64,000 bases of DNA, taken from contig OY764147.1 of NCBI GenBank assembly GCA_963668115.1, forward strand, positions 1,116,001 through 1,180,000, read 5' to 3'. This document shows positions 33,120 to 42,537 of this stretch, in pieces (the stretch's first letter is position 1; each line of letters starts with the position of its first letter). This stretch comes from Plut-88900 sp963668115 (GTDB lineage: Bacteria; Chloroflexota; Dehalococcoidia; Plut-88900). The notes under the pieces were generated by a model. The model ran no database searches. It had not been told where the DNA came from and was given only the letters and a program-made list of their open reading frames with translations. Position numbers and translations under genes: made by a program.

Positions 33120-34283
33120 CTAGTTGACGATAAGCTCGTGGGGGACGTGGGTGATGACCTCCACTCCATTCTCCAGCACTATGGACTGCTCTCCGAGGGA
33201 CATGGTCAGCCCCGACTCCCGGTCCACCAGGATCATGTGGGTGAAGAAGGTCATATTCGCTTCCAGGACGAGCGGATTGTCGCCCACAATCATGGGTTGT
33301 TCCATCCACGATGGCGCCCACGTTGCACCCATGGTGTACCCGCATGCTTTAAGTAGGGCGTGAGCGTAGCCGTGCCTGGTGAAGGCATCGGCGTGGGCGT
33401 TGAAAACGTCGGCGACGGTGTTGCCCGGGCGAAGGGTGGCCTGGACGGAGGTCAGGGCGTCCAGGCAGGCTTCGTTCATGCGGCGGTGGCGGTCATCGAC
33501 GTTCGGTCCGGTGGTTACCGCCGCCATGTTGGCTGCGTGGTAGTGATGGTAGCCACAGGCGATCTCGTAGGTTACCTGGTCATTCTCGCTGACCGTGCCT
33601 CGGCCGGTAGCATAACGGACGAGGAGGGCCTTGTTGCCGGAGCCCACGGGCCAGTGGCTGGCAGGCGGATCGCCGCCGGCGCGCCAAATGACGCTGTGCA
33701 TCTCGGCGAGGATGTTGCCCTCGTAGGCGCCAGCTTTCGTAAGTTCTATTCCTTTGGCCATTGCTTGGTCAATGATCTTGCCCGCTTCCCGGATGTACTC
33801 CAGCTCCCGGGGGCTCTTGACGACTCTCATCAGACGGATGAGGTCCGAGGCGTCGACAAGTTCGCAGTAGTCACCCACGACGGCGGCCAAGTCCCGGCCC
33901 ATCTTGCTGGTGAGGCCAAAGGTGTCGTGTTGCACACCTATTCGTTTGCCCTTCAGGTTGAATCGTTCCAGCACTTCCCGCACCGCATTGAAGGGTGAGT
34001 TCTCTATGCTGTCGACCCAGAGGTGGACGTCTTCGCAGACCGAGGAGTATTCGATGCTGGGGACGTCTGCGGAGCGTGTGATGTGAGTCAGCTCGCCGTT
34101 AACGCCGATGTACATGCCGTGAAAGACGACGAAGCCCTGGGTGTCGAGTCCGCAGAGCCAGTACATATCCTCGATTTTGAAGAGGAGCATCCCATCCAGG
34201 CCTTTTTCGGAAAGGGCAGCTCGGACTCGGGCCTGGCGTTCGGCGAACTCTTCCCTGGTGAAGTAAATCGTTGGATCCGGCAT
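33120..34283 (-). CDS. Creatinase-like M24 protein, tandem copy A
   Basis: 387 residues from the ATG at 34283 (GGGAGG upstream), identical in length to the neighbouring copy B. The N-terminal creatinase domain carries FYTREEFAERQARVRAAL-type opening and WLCGLDTQGF. The catalytic fold has lost the metal set: YEIACGYHHYH instead of the Asp pair, GYTMGATW instead of the histidine loop, and MTFFTHMIL instead of the EPG glutamate. It should be metal-independent, like creatinase. The substrate is unknown. Confidence 0.86.
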   Translation of the reverse strand: MPDPTIYFTREEFAERQARVRAALSEKGLDGMLLFKIEDMYWLCGLDTQGFVVFHGMYIGVNGELTHITRSADVPSIEYSSVCEDVHLWVDSIENSPFNAVREVLERFNLKGKRIGVQHDTFGLTSKMGRDLAAVVGDYCELVDASDLIRLMRVVKSPRELEYIREAGKIIDQAMAKGIELTKAGAYEGNILAEMHSVIWRAGGDPPASHWPVGSGNKALLVRYATGRGTVSENDQVTYEIACGYHHYHAANMAAVTTGPNVDDRHRRMNEACLDALTSVQATLRPGNTVADVFNAHADAFTRHGYAHALLKACGYTMGATWAPSWMEQPMIVGDNPLVLEANMTFFTHMILVDRESGLTMSLGEQSIVLENGVEVITHVPHELIVN

Positions 34284-34346
34284 GTTTCCTCCCTGGGAGT
34301 CGGCTCCCCGCATGATACGACGCCCGAAAAGGTTGTCAATTTTGTG

Positions 34347-35510
34347 TTAGTGAACTATCAACTCGTGGGGAACGTGAGTAATCGCCTCAACTCCATCTTC
34401 GTGGACTATGACCTGCTCTCCGAGGGACATGGTGAGCCTCGACTCCCGGTCTACCAGGATCATGTGAGTGAAGAAGGTCATGTTGGCTTGAACAACGAAG
34501 GGGTTGTCTCTGAGTATTAGCGGCTGCTCCATCCAGGAAGGCGACCAGGTTGCTCCCATTGTATAGCCGCAGGCGTTGAGAAGCGCATGACCAAAGCCAT
34601 GCTCGGTGAAAGCCTTTACATGGGCTTCAAACACCTCTCCGATAGTGTTGCCGGGCCTCAATGCCCTCTGTACGCCCTCAAGGGCTGCGAGACAGGCCTC
34701 GTGCATCCTGCGGTGTCGGTCGTCTACCTTGGGTCCCGTGAGAACGGCGATCATGTTGGCGGCATGGTAGTGACGGTAGCCACAGCCAATTTCATAGGTA
34801 ACCTGGTCGTTTTCTCCGACCGTCCCCCTACCCGTGGCGTAACGCACGAGCATGGCCTTTTTGCCGGACCCGACGGGCCAGTGGGCGGCGGGAGGGTCGC
34901 CCCCGGAGCGCAGGATGATGCCGTACATATCGGCCCAAATGTCGCCTTCATAGGCGCCTGGCCGCGTCACGTCGATGGCCTTGGTCATGACATCATCCAT
35001 GATGCTTCCGGCCTTGCGGATGTATTCCAGTTCCTGGGGACTCTTCACAACCCTCATCAGGCGAATCATGTCAGAGGCGTCAACGAGTTCACAATAGTCC
35101 CCAACGGCTTGGGCTAGCTCCTGGCCCATTCTGCTGGACAGGCCATAGGTGTCGTGCTGAACGCCTACACGCTTGCCCTTCAGATTGAATCTTTCCAGGA
35201 CTTCGCGGACGGCGTTAAAGGGGGAGTTGTCCAGACTATCGACCCAGAGGTGAACATCATCGCAGACCGATGAGTATTCAATGCTGGCGACGTCTGCGGA
35301 GCGGGTGATGTGGGTGAACTCACCGTTGACGCCAATATACATGGCGTGAAATATCTTCCAGCCCTGGGTGTCGAGGCCGCAGAGCCAGTACATGTCCTCT
35401 ATCTTGAACAGGAGCATGCCTTCAAGGCCCTGCTCGGAGAGGGCGGCCCGGACTCGGGACTGGCGTTCAGCAAACTCTTCACGGGTGAAATAGATTGTTG
35501 GTCCAGGCAT
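34347..35510 (-). CDS. Creatinase-like M24 protein, tandem copy B
   Basis: 387 residues, closely similar to copy A throughout, so a tandem duplication is certain. Shared blocks include TYEIGCGYRHYHAANM, ACGYTMGATWSPSWMEQPL and QANMTFFTHMILVDRESRL. As in copy A, the metal ligands of M24 aminopeptidases are replaced. It is transcribed before copy A with 63 bp between them. An EthD-like gene and a DMT exporter lie just upstream, suggesting a small catabolic and transport unit. Confidence 0.86.
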   Translation of the reverse strand: MPGPTIYFTREEFAERQSRVRAALSEQGLEGMLLFKIEDMYWLCGLDTQGWKIFHAMYIGVNGEFTHITRSADVASIEYSSVCDDVHLWVDSLDNSPFNAVREVLERFNLKGKRVGVQHDTYGLSSRMGQELAQAVGDYCELVDASDMIRLMRVVKSPQELEYIRKAGSIMDDVMTKAIDVTRPGAYEGDIWADMYGIILRSGGDPPAAHWPVGSGKKAMLVRYATGRGTVGENDQVTYEIGCGYRHYHAANMIAVLTGPKVDDRHRRMHEACLAALEGVQRALRPGNTIGEVFEAHVKAFTEHGFGHALLNACGYTMGATWSPSWMEQPLILRDNPFVVQANMTFFTHMILVDRESRLTMSLGEQVIVHEDGVEAITHVPHELIVH

Positions 35511-35644
35511 TGGTCCTCCAGGAGATACGGTTTCCCGAATGATAAGGGGTCGGGGCGGGGTGTCAATCGACGTACGTCATACCATGATTCCCGACCCAAA
35601 TTGTGCTACCTTGTCTTCCATCAACACCCAAAAGGAGCAACTGA

Positions 35645-36310
35645 ATGGCCAAGTCCCCAATAATCTACACCGTGCGCATGGACGTGGCAGACGAGGTCCG
35701 AGACCTGTTCGAAGAATGGGCCTCGGGCAGGCATATCGAAGACCTTATGGCAGCGGGATTCGTGAGCGCCCAGCGTTTCCGCGCATCCAAAGGCAAGCCG
35801 GAGTTTCTGCACCTCTACGAACTGGAGAACGTCGACCTTCTCAGCACCGACGCCTACAAGGCCGTGGCGCAGAACGACCCCAACATCGGGCAGGTCAGGA
35901 CGGGGCTGCAGAACCATTCGGCTTCTCTGTATGAGCAAATTGTGTATCTGCCGTCGGATGGAAATGGGGACCGGGTGCCGGGAGTCAGCTCTCGACATCT
36001 GATAACCGTCCAGCTTGAGGTACAGGAAGGCAAGGAAGACGAGCTAATCGAGTGGCACCGGAACGAGCACATTCCTACCCTGCTGCAGGCCGAGGGGATG
36101 CTGGCCGGTCGGCTGTGCCGGCGCACGGCGATGCACCCTTCCACTTCGTGCCTGGACCCGACGTGGGTTTCGATCTACGAGATGTCGGGGCCGGAGACGC
36201 TGCGCGACCCCAAGGTGGGGGAGGCGAACGGGACGGAGTGGGCGCAACGCATGCACGCCGTCACAACCGAGGCCCGGCTCTGCATTCTGGAGCGGATAAC
36301 TCCTGCCTAG
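35645..36310 (+). CDS. Double EthD/dimeric alpha-beta barrel-like protein
   Basis: 221 residues forming two similar ferredoxin-like (dimeric alpha-beta barrel) halves. The first half has IYTVRMDVADEVRDLFEEW and FLHLYELENVDLL. The second half has LITVQLEVQEGKEDELIEW, HIPTLLQAEGMLAGRLCRR and a closing beta strand. Proteins of this fold include EthD and monooxygenases with unknown substrate. The ATG at 35645 follows AAGGAGC. It is divergent from the M24 pair and convergent with the DMT transporter, overlapping it by 4 bp. Confidence 0.75.
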   Translation: MAKSPIIYTVRMDVADEVRDLFEEWASGRHIEDLMAAGFVSAQRFRASKGKPEFLHLYELENVDLLSTDAYKAVAQNDPNIGQVRTGLQNHSASLYEQIVYLPSDGNGDRVPGVSSRHLITVQLEVQEGKEDELIEWHRNEHIPTLLQAEGMLAGRLCRRTAMHPSTSCLDPTWVSIYEMSGPETLRDPKVGEANGTEWAQRMHAVTTEARLCILERITPA

Positions 36311-37260
36311 CCAACCACCATAATCACTCCGGCGAAAGTCACAAGGACACCGGCGAGGGTCTTGAGGGTTAGCCGCTCTCTCAGGAATATCGGGCTGGCC
36401 AGGGCGAGCCACAGCAGGGAAGTGTTGCTGAGGGTGAACGCGACAGCCAGACCGGCGTGGTCAATGGCCAGGAGAATGAACAGGCTGCCGATTCCCAAGT
36501 TCAGCACACCATTGAAGATGGGGACTATGAAACCTCTGATTGTCGCCTGTAATCCGCGTTCCTCGCCGGAAGCTAGCGTTGCAGAGGAGGTGGAGGCGGA
36601 ATTGGCTTGGCCTCTGGGACGGAGGAACTTTCCGACGCCCAGGAATGATAGGAGGGTGAGGAAGAGGAAGATGGCGGGCAGTCGGGCGAAGTTCAGGATT
36701 ACGGCGTCGACTTCTCGCAAGGCGACGGTCTGCATGGAAAAGCCGGTAACCCATAGGGATGCTGCAAAGACCAGGAAGGCCATTCCCTTGAAACCGAGCC
36801 AGACGGACTGGGCAAGATCGGTCTCCTTCCTTTGGAAGAAGCTGAGGGCATAAACTCCTATCAGGATCAAAGCGATGCCGCCTAAAGTGAGAGCTGACAA
36901 CCTCTCCCCAAGGATGAAAATTCCGGAAATTGTCGAGAGTATCGCAGAGACGCCTCCGGACAGTGGGACGGCCTTGTTGGCATCCACGGACTTGAGGAAA
37001 ATCAGGAAGAGAGAGAAGCCGATACCGAAAGAGACCAGGCCACCGCAGATTCCCAGCACCAGGAACGGAACATGGACATCGGGCAGGTCCTGGTATCTGC
37101 CCATTGCCGCCATCAACGCAAAGGTAAAGAGCGCCCCGCCGAGAGACAGCAGAGCAGCCTGTTTCAGGGGAGGGAGGCGCCGGGTGAGGGCCTTATCGAT
37201 CAGTGAGCCGGCCGAGTGGCTTATCGCCGCGCCAAGGGCGAAGAGTTCTCCTACCGGCAC
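36307..37260 (-). CDS. DMT-superfamily (EamA) transporter
   Basis: A 317-residue inner-membrane protein. Ten hydrophobic segments are arranged as two EamA repeats, the first from about residue 3 to 140 (including GGLVSFGIGFSLFLIFL) and the second from about 155 to 315. The loop near residues 215-235 is short and hydrophilic. Members export amino acids, sugars or drugs. The gene converges on the EthD-like gene, overlapping by 4 bp. Confidence 0.88.
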   Translation of the reverse strand: MPVGELFALGAAISHSAGSLIDKALTRRLPPLKQAALLSLGGALFTFALMAAMGRYQDLPDVHVPFLVLGICGGLVSFGIGFSLFLIFLKSVDANKAVPLSGGVSAILSTISGIFILGERLSALTLGGIALILIGVYALSFFQRKETDLAQSVWLGFKGMAFLVFAASLWVTGFSMQTVALREVDAVILNFARLPAIFLFLTLLSFLGVGKFLRPRGQANSASTSSATLASGEERGLQATIRGFIVPIFNGVLNLGIGSLFILLAIDHAGLAVAFTLSNTSLLWLALASPIFLRERLTLKTLAGVLVTFAGVIMVVG

Positions 37261-37425
37261 GCTTCACCCGGACGGCGGCGGTTTTTCATAGGCGCAATCA
37301 TATCACCCACGTCTCCCTTATTCCGTCAATGCCCAAACCTTTGATCACTCCGCTCGGGGATGGAGGCAGGGAAGCGTCTCCACTTCCATTCGACCACTCC
37401 TACTATTAGGAGTACACTTGCCGAT

Positions 37426-38772
37426 ATGTCGGTCGCCTCCAAGCTTCCCCTCGCCGGTCGGCTCACCTTTTTCTACGGTTGGCGCATCATCGCGCTGGGG
37501 TTTCTGCTTAACCTGATGACTGCGGGGCTGAGCTCGTCTGCATTCTCCGTATTCGTGAGCCCCATGGGGGACGATTTGGGGTGGTCTCGATCGACAATCG
37601 TGCTGTCCACCACAATCGGGACCCTGGCGGCGGCGGTGTCGGGGCATTTCCTGGGACTTGCACTGGACAAGAGGCACGGCGCCCGGTTGCTGACCACCGG
37701 GGGGTTGCTGATTATTGGCGTGAGCACAATATTGATTGGTCAGGTCCAGGAGAGCTGGCATCTGTTCGGGCTTTTCTTCATTGGCGGGGCGGTGGGCCTT
37801 TCGGCCTATCCCGGCCTGATCACACCGACGATAGTATCCAAGTGGTTCGTGCGTCGGCGGGGGATGGCAATCTCCTTTGCGAGTATGGGGCTCCCGTCCA
37901 GCGGATTCATATTGAGTCCTTACGCTAACTTTCTAATCAACGAGGTGGGTTGGCGCCAGGCCTGGACGATTCTCGGGATTACAGCCCTGGCATTGACCGT
38001 GCCCTGGACCGCCCTTTTCATGCGCCGCCGCCCCGAAGACATCGGCCTTCGCCCCGACGGTGACGATCCCGCCGAGAGGCTCCGCACCGGAGAAATGATG
38101 CCCGTAGTCCCCGACGAGCACTCCTGGACAATCCGGCAGGCCATTGCCACCCGAGCCTTCTGGCTCATCCTGATATCAAGCAGTCTCGGTATGTTCTGCT
38201 TCATCGGAGTGCTGATCAATTTCTTTGCATCCGTCACAGATGCAGAGTTCGGATTCACCAGGGACCAGGCGACACTGGCATTCAGCACTTTCTCATTCCT
38301 CTCGCTGATCGGAAAGGTGCCGTGGGCCTACCTGGCGGACCGCATGGACTTGCGGGTCTCCAATGCGTTCACCTATGCCGGGCCGGCAATAGCCATGGTG
38401 GTACTGGTCAACGCAAGCTCATTGTGGATGCTGATCCTGTGGGGAGTGATTTACGGTATAGGGGCGTCCGGAATATCATTGCTGCCCTCCCTGGCGTGGG
38501 GGTCATATTTCGGGCGGACATTCCTGGGGTCCATCAGGGGGATAACGTCGCCGGTGGCGTTTTTTGGTCAGGCTGTCGGACCCCTGTTTGCGGCTTTCCT
38601 CTACGATGAATTGGGAAGCTACACGGTGCCTTACTCCGTATTTGTCGGGCTGTTCCTGCTGTCAGCGGCACTGATGCTTTTCGCCCGGAAGCCCGTGCCC
38701 CCCACCCTCGACCCCATACCCGAAAGCCAACGTCTCTTTCCCAAGGACGCCGTAGAAAGCACCGCCGGCTAG
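37426..38772 (+). CDS. Major facilitator superfamily transporter, copy A
   Basis: 448 residues from the ATG at 37426; the frame is open to 37360, but AGGAG at 37408-37412 supports this start. Twelve transmembrane segments are likely. MFS elements include the GWRIIALGFLL opening, loop 2-3 LGLALDKRHGARLLT, and the second repeat PWAYLADRMDLRVSN. The family suggests a monocarboxylate or oxalate/formate-type carrier. A tandem paralogue begins 4 bp after the stop. Confidence 0.9.
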   Translation: MSVASKLPLAGRLTFFYGWRIIALGFLLNLMTAGLSSSAFSVFVSPMGDDLGWSRSTIVLSTTIGTLAAAVSGHFLGLALDKRHGARLLTTGGLLIIGVSTILIGQVQESWHLFGLFFIGGAVGLSAYPGLITPTIVSKWFVRRRGMAISFASMGLPSSGFILSPYANFLINEVGWRQAWTILGITALALTVPWTALFMRRRPEDIGLRPDGDDPAERLRTGEMMPVVPDEHSWTIRQAIATRAFWLILISSSLGMFCFIGVLINFFASVTDAEFGFTRDQATLAFSTFSFLSLIGKVPWAYLADRMDLRVSNAFTYAGPAIAMVVLVNASSLWMLILWGVIYGIGASGISLLPSLAWGSYFGRTFLGSIRGITSPVAFFGQAVGPLFAAFLYDELGSYTVPYSVFVGLFLLSAALMLFARKPVPPTLDPIPESQRLFPKDAVESTAG

Positions 38773-38775
38773 AGT

Positions 38776-40020
38776 ATGAGACGCCGGCCCTTCTATGGTT
38801 GGTGGGTAGTCACGACCGGATTCATCGACCAGTTCACCGCGGCAGGGTTTGGGGTGTACGCCTTCAGCGTAATGGTCAAGCCGATGACCGACGACCCGGA
38901 GCTGGGATGGTCTCGAACGGAACTGACATGGGGCATAACCATCGGCATAGTGGTTGCTACCAGCACGGGGCCCCTATTCGGGGCGTTTCTGGACAAGAGG
39001 CACGGGCCCCGGCTCCTGATGTTGACTTTCGGGCTGATGGGGGCATTAGGGCTGATTATGACCAGCAGGGCGCAGTCGCTGTGGCAGTACTACCTGATGT
39101 TCGGGGTGGTCTCGGCGTTCTTCCTTCACACGACGATTTTCCTGATAGTTCCGACGGTTGTGTCCAAGTGGTTCATACGGAACAGGGGAAGGGCGTTGAT
39201 ATTTTCGACGATGGGTCGGCCAGCGAGTGGGCTGGTGATGCTGCCGCTAACCCAAGTCTTAATGTCGGGGGTGGGGTGGAGGACGACATGGCTGGTGCTC
39301 GGGATAGCAATCATAGTGATAGTTATCCCGCTCAACGCCCTCTTCCTACACCGCCGCCCCGAGGACCGGGGGCTGCTCCCCGACGGAGACCCGGAGCCGC
39401 CGCGGTTCAGCCTTTCGGATGATGCGGGCGAGGCCAGCTGGACCCTCGGGCTGGCGCTGAGGACTCGGGCGTTGTGGCTGGTGCTCCTGGCCACGAACCT
39501 AAGCGGGGCCGGGATCATTGGTGTACTGGTCAATCAGGTCGCCTATCTGAAGGAGTTCTACAGCGACGCGGGGGCGGTGGGAGGCGCAACGCTGATCACG
39601 GCATCCAGCCTTTTCGGGAGGCTCGGGTGGCTGCTTATAGCGGACCGGGTGAACCCCAGGCACTCGGCTGCGCTCAGTTTTCTGCTTTCCGCGGGCGGGA
39701 TGTTCTTCCTGATTTACGCGGACAACGTGGTCATGATGGTGCTTTGGGGACTATCATTCGGGGTGGGGATCGGGGGGATGGACCCGATGACGTCCCTGGT
39801 GTGGGCGCGGTTCTTCGGGCGCCGTTTCCTGGGCTCCATAAGGGGTTTCGTGACGATGACCAACATGGTGTCGACGGCGGGGTCACCTCTGCTGGTAGCG
39901 GCGATATTCGAATCGACAGGAACGTACAGGCCGGCATTCATAATTCTGCTGGCGGCATTCATATCGGCGGCCGTACTGATTCTCGCTTCACGGGCCCCGA
40001 GGCTTCCCGAAAAGAGGTAA
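38776..40020 (+). CDS. Major facilitator superfamily transporter, copy B
   Basis: 414 residues with twelve likely transmembrane segments. It is a clear paralogue of copy A: FYGWWVVTTGFIDQFTAAG, GAFLDKRHGPRLLM, PTVVSKWFIRNRGRA and LFLHRRPEDRGLLPDGD match. The two carriers are almost fused, with 3 bp between them, and may be co-expressed. Substrates are unknown; carboxylates are the first guess from family resemblance. holA starts one base after the stop. Confidence 0.9.
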   Translation: MRRRPFYGWWVVTTGFIDQFTAAGFGVYAFSVMVKPMTDDPELGWSRTELTWGITIGIVVATSTGPLFGAFLDKRHGPRLLMLTFGLMGALGLIMTSRAQSLWQYYLMFGVVSAFFLHTTIFLIVPTVVSKWFIRNRGRALIFSTMGRPASGLVMLPLTQVLMSGVGWRTTWLVLGIAIIVIVIPLNALFLHRRPEDRGLLPDGDPEPPRFSLSDDAGEASWTLGLALRTRALWLVLLATNLSGAGIIGVLVNQVAYLKEFYSDAGAVGGATLITASSLFGRLGWLLIADRVNPRHSAALSFLLSAGGMFFLIYADNVVMMVLWGLSFGVGIGGMDPMTSLVWARFFGRRFLGSIRGFVTMTNMVSTAGSPLLVAAIFESTGTYRPAFIILLAAFISAAVLILASRAPRLPEKR

Positions 40021-40021
40021 C

Positions 40022-41044
40022 GTGCTATACATCTTTCACGGTGAAGACGATTTCACCCGCAAGGAGGCGCTGGCACGGCTTGTTGAGGGGCTCGGGGCTG
40101 CGGAGGAGCTGGCCACCAATACATCGAAGCTGGACGGAGCGGATGTTACGTTCGACCATTTGATGTCTGTCACTAACGCCGCACCCTTCCTCTCCGAACA
40201 CCGACTCGTCATCGTTGAAGGACTTTTGAGCAAGTTCAATCCGCCGGACAGGCAGAGAGGTGGGACACCGGCAAGTCGTGTAAAGAGGGGCACTAAGGCC
40301 GTCAGGCAATGGGATGGTCTGCCGGAGGCGGTCAAGGCCATGCCACCGTCAACTGTCCTCGTCTTTGATGACGGCCTACTGCACAGGGACAACGCCATGC
40401 TCAAGGCCCTCGCTCCAGTGGCCAAAGTAAAGGCCTTCGAGCCTTTGAAGGGCGGAAAGCTGCAAAGCTGGATACGAAACCGGGTCTTTGAAACCGGTGG
40501 GCAGATATCCCCAAAGGCAACCTCGCTTCTAATGGCCTCATATGACGGGTCTCTCTGGAAGCTGGCCGGGGATATAGAGAAACTGACGCTCTATGCAGCG
40601 GGGAGGGCTATCGAGGAGTCGGACGTGGAGAAGCTGGTGGCCGGAAGCCAGGACTCCAATATATTCGCCCTGGTAGACGCGGTGGTTGCAGGGAACAGGG
40701 CTAGGGCATTCCGCCAGTTGTCCGCCCTTCTGGCCGATGGCGTATCCGCATTCCACATCCTGACGATGATTGGTCGACAGTTGCGGATGATGGCCCTGGC
40801 AATGGACTTGCGGACCCGTCGGGCCCCGAGCTCAGAATATCCCAGGCACCTCGGCACGAGTTCCCGGTTTGCCATTGACAAGGTTATCGAGCAGGCCTCC
40901 GGGACAACCCTTCTCGCTGTGACTCGAGCCTATGAGAGCGTTCTGGAAACCGATCTGAGTCTGAAGTCCACGGACGTGCCAGAGGAGGTTGCGCTGGAGA
41001 TGCTGGTAGGGGCGCTAGCCTCGACCCTGCGTTCCAGGAACTAG
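40022..41044 (+). CDS. holA: DNA polymerase III subunit delta
   Basis: A 340-residue clamp-loader delta subunit. The N-terminal LYIFHGEDDFTRKEALARLV is standard, as is the C-terminal helical domain beginning near residue 210 (DSNIFALVDAVVAGNRARAFRQL). It opens the beta clamp during clamp loading. The GTG start overlaps the context of the MFS gene stop by one intervening base, so translation is coupled to the transporter genes, an unusual operon mate for a replication subunit. Confidence 0.9.
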   Translation: MLYIFHGEDDFTRKEALARLVEGLGAAEELATNTSKLDGADVTFDHLMSVTNAAPFLSEHRLVIVEGLLSKFNPPDRQRGGTPASRVKRGTKAVRQWDGLPEAVKAMPPSTVLVFDDGLLHRDNAMLKALAPVAKVKAFEPLKGGKLQSWIRNRVFETGGQISPKATSLLMASYDGSLWKLAGDIEKLTLYAAGRAIEESDVEKLVAGSQDSNIFALVDAVVAGNRARAFRQLSALLADGVSAFHILTMIGRQLRMMALAMDLRTRRAPSSEYPRHLGTSSRFAIDKVIEQASGTTLLAVTRAYESVLETDLSLKSTDVPEEVALEMLVGALASTLRSRN

Positions 41045-41082
41045 GGCTGCACGGGGCAGAAGGCAGAGGATGGGTCGTGGGC

Positions 41083-41718
41083 TTACCTGAGGGGGGTGGG
41101 GTGGAACCTTCCGGCTTTGAGCTCGGTGATCAGGTCTTCAAGGCCCGTGATATGGCGCTCGAACTCGGTGGCGTTCTTGGCGATGTCGTGGGTATGGTGG
41201 GAGTCGCTGGTGGCGACTCCCTTCAAGTTGAGCCTGCGGCACACCTCTTCGGCAAAGGCGTTCTCCTGATCCGACCCGCGCCCGTTGTTGACCTCTGCAC
41301 CTTCGACGATGGCAAGCATGGAGTTTGTACAGGCCCTCTGGAGCATTTGCTCATATTCTGCGGCGTCCTTGTACTCGGGCCTGAAGCGTCGGCGGTAGGG
41401 GTGGGCGGCGAGCATGGCACCTCCAGCCTTGTTCACCATATCCTTGAGGAACCAGGTCTTGTGCATTCCGAATACGTAGTGATCAAGGCCGAAGACGAGG
41501 AGGTGACCTTCGTCGGTATTAATCTCGACGGCCGGGATGACTAAGAATTCCATGCGCTTGCCGAGATTCACAAGTTCATCATGGTCCCAGAAGAAATCGT
41601 GCTCGGTGATGGCTATGCCGTCCAGACCGGCTTTCTTAGCTTCATCAATCAGGTGCTCGGGGGGCAGGAGGCTGTCGTCGGAGTACCGGGAGGTGTGGTT
41701 ATGGAGGTCTATGAGCAT
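41083..41718 (-). CDS. PHP-domain metal-dependent phosphoesterase
   Basis: A 211-residue PHP protein with the metal-binding set DLHNHTS at 4-10, ITEHDFF near 37, an acidic EINTDEGH near 67, AAHPYRR near 105 and ATSDSHHTHD near 170. It resembles the protein at 18294-18947 in order of motifs and size. Its substrate could be a nucleoside, a sugar phosphate or a DNA-end phosphate. It is convergent with holA and divergent from the toxin-antitoxin pair. Confidence 0.85.
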   Translation of the reverse strand: MLIDLHNHTSRYSDDSLLPPEHLIDEAKKAGLDGIAITEHDFFWDHDELVNLGKRMEFLVIPAVEINTDEGHLLVFGLDHYVFGMHKTWFLKDMVNKAGGAMLAAHPYRRRFRPEYKDAAEYEQMLQRACTNSMLAIVEGAEVNNGRGSDQENAFAEEVCRRLNLKGVATSDSHHTHDIAKNATEFERHITGLEDLITELKAGRFHPTPLR

Positions 41719-41866
41719 AGCGTAGGGTTGTTCAACGATTCACAACAGTCTGTCACGTGGGTAGTGCCTAGTCAACCGCGACTTCGTCTCATTTGTTAGG
41801 AAATTGGAAAGTCGATGCAACTCTACTGAGGATGGTTACGACCGTGACGTGGCCAATATTCTATTG

Positions 41867-41875
41867 TGCTAAAAT
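41867..41875 (+). promoter_or_regulatory. Extended -10 promoter of the toxin-antitoxin pair
   Basis: TGC followed by TAAAAT (41870-41875). The start point would be near 41882 and the ATG is at 41903, preceded by CGAGGCG. Confidence 0.5.
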
Positions 41876-41902
41876 CACATTGTAACGAGGCGACAGTCAC
41901 TC

Positions 41903-42136
41903 ATGCCAGTAGACTACTCTAAAATCATCACAATCGACCCCCAGAAACGGGGAGGCAAACCCTGCATCAGAGGTCTTCGGATAACGGTCTACGACGTTCT
42001 GGAATACCTTGCATCCGGCATGACAGAGGAACAGATCCTTTCAGATTTTCCTGATCTGCAGAAAGAAGACATTAAGGCATCATTAGCCTTTGATGCAGAT
42101 CGCGAGAGACGATTGGTCGCCCTGCCTCGACAATGA
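41903..42136 (+). CDS. DUF433-family antitoxin
   Basis: A 77-residue protein with the typical DUF433 sequence: GGKPCIRGLRITVYDVLEYLASGM, then TEEQILSDFPDL, then ASLAFDADRE. It is a helix-turn-helix protein and the usual partner of a PIN-like DUF5615 toxin. Its last 4 bp overlap the toxin start (ATGA), so they are translated together. The antitoxin should repress the promoter upstream. Confidence 0.92.
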   Translation: MPVDYSKIITIDPQKRGGKPCIRGLRITVYDVLEYLASGMTEEQILSDFPDLQKEDIKASLAFDADRERRLVALPRQ

Positions 42137-42513
42137 GGCTACTTTTCGATCAGAACCTGTCCCACAGGCTCAAGGACCTACTCAATGACCTCTTTCCCGA
42201 TTCGCTCCACGTGAGGGACGCGGGCCTTGGATCATCGACTGACCTAGAAATCTGGGAATATGCCAAAGCGCACTGCTTTACCATAGTTTCCAAGGACTCC
42301 GACTTTCGACAGTTGAGCTTCACCCACGGTCACGCCCCGAAAGTGATTTGGCTGAGACGGGGCAACTGCACCACCACACAGATCGCTTCAACCGTGCGCA
42401 AAAGCTACGAAGCAGTTCTTGCATTCAACGATGATCGGAAGGCTCCTTCCTGGCACTCGACTGAATACATTGACAACTTAGCTCTTCCCCAATTGCAAGC
42501 AAGTTTCATATAA
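42133..42513 (+). CDS. DUF5615 PIN-like toxin
   Basis: A 126-residue protein with the conserved DUF5615/PIN-like pattern: LLFDQNLSHRLKDLL near residues 3-17, then the acidic LEIWEYAKAH near residue 40, and VSKDSDFRQLSF near residues 53-65. PIN-like domains are metal-dependent RNases. The acidic cluster that would hold the metal is visible at D5 and D56/D58. It follows the DUF433 antitoxin with a 4-bp overlap, forming a VapBC-like pair. Confidence 0.9.
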   Translation: MRLLFDQNLSHRLKDLLNDLFPDSLHVRDAGLGSSTDLEIWEYAKAHCFTIVSKDSDFRQLSFTHGHAPKVIWLRRGNCTTTQIASTVRKSYEAVLAFNDDRKAPSWHSTEYIDNLALPQLQASFI

Positions 42514-42537
42514 CCAGAGATCTTTCAGGAGGCACCT

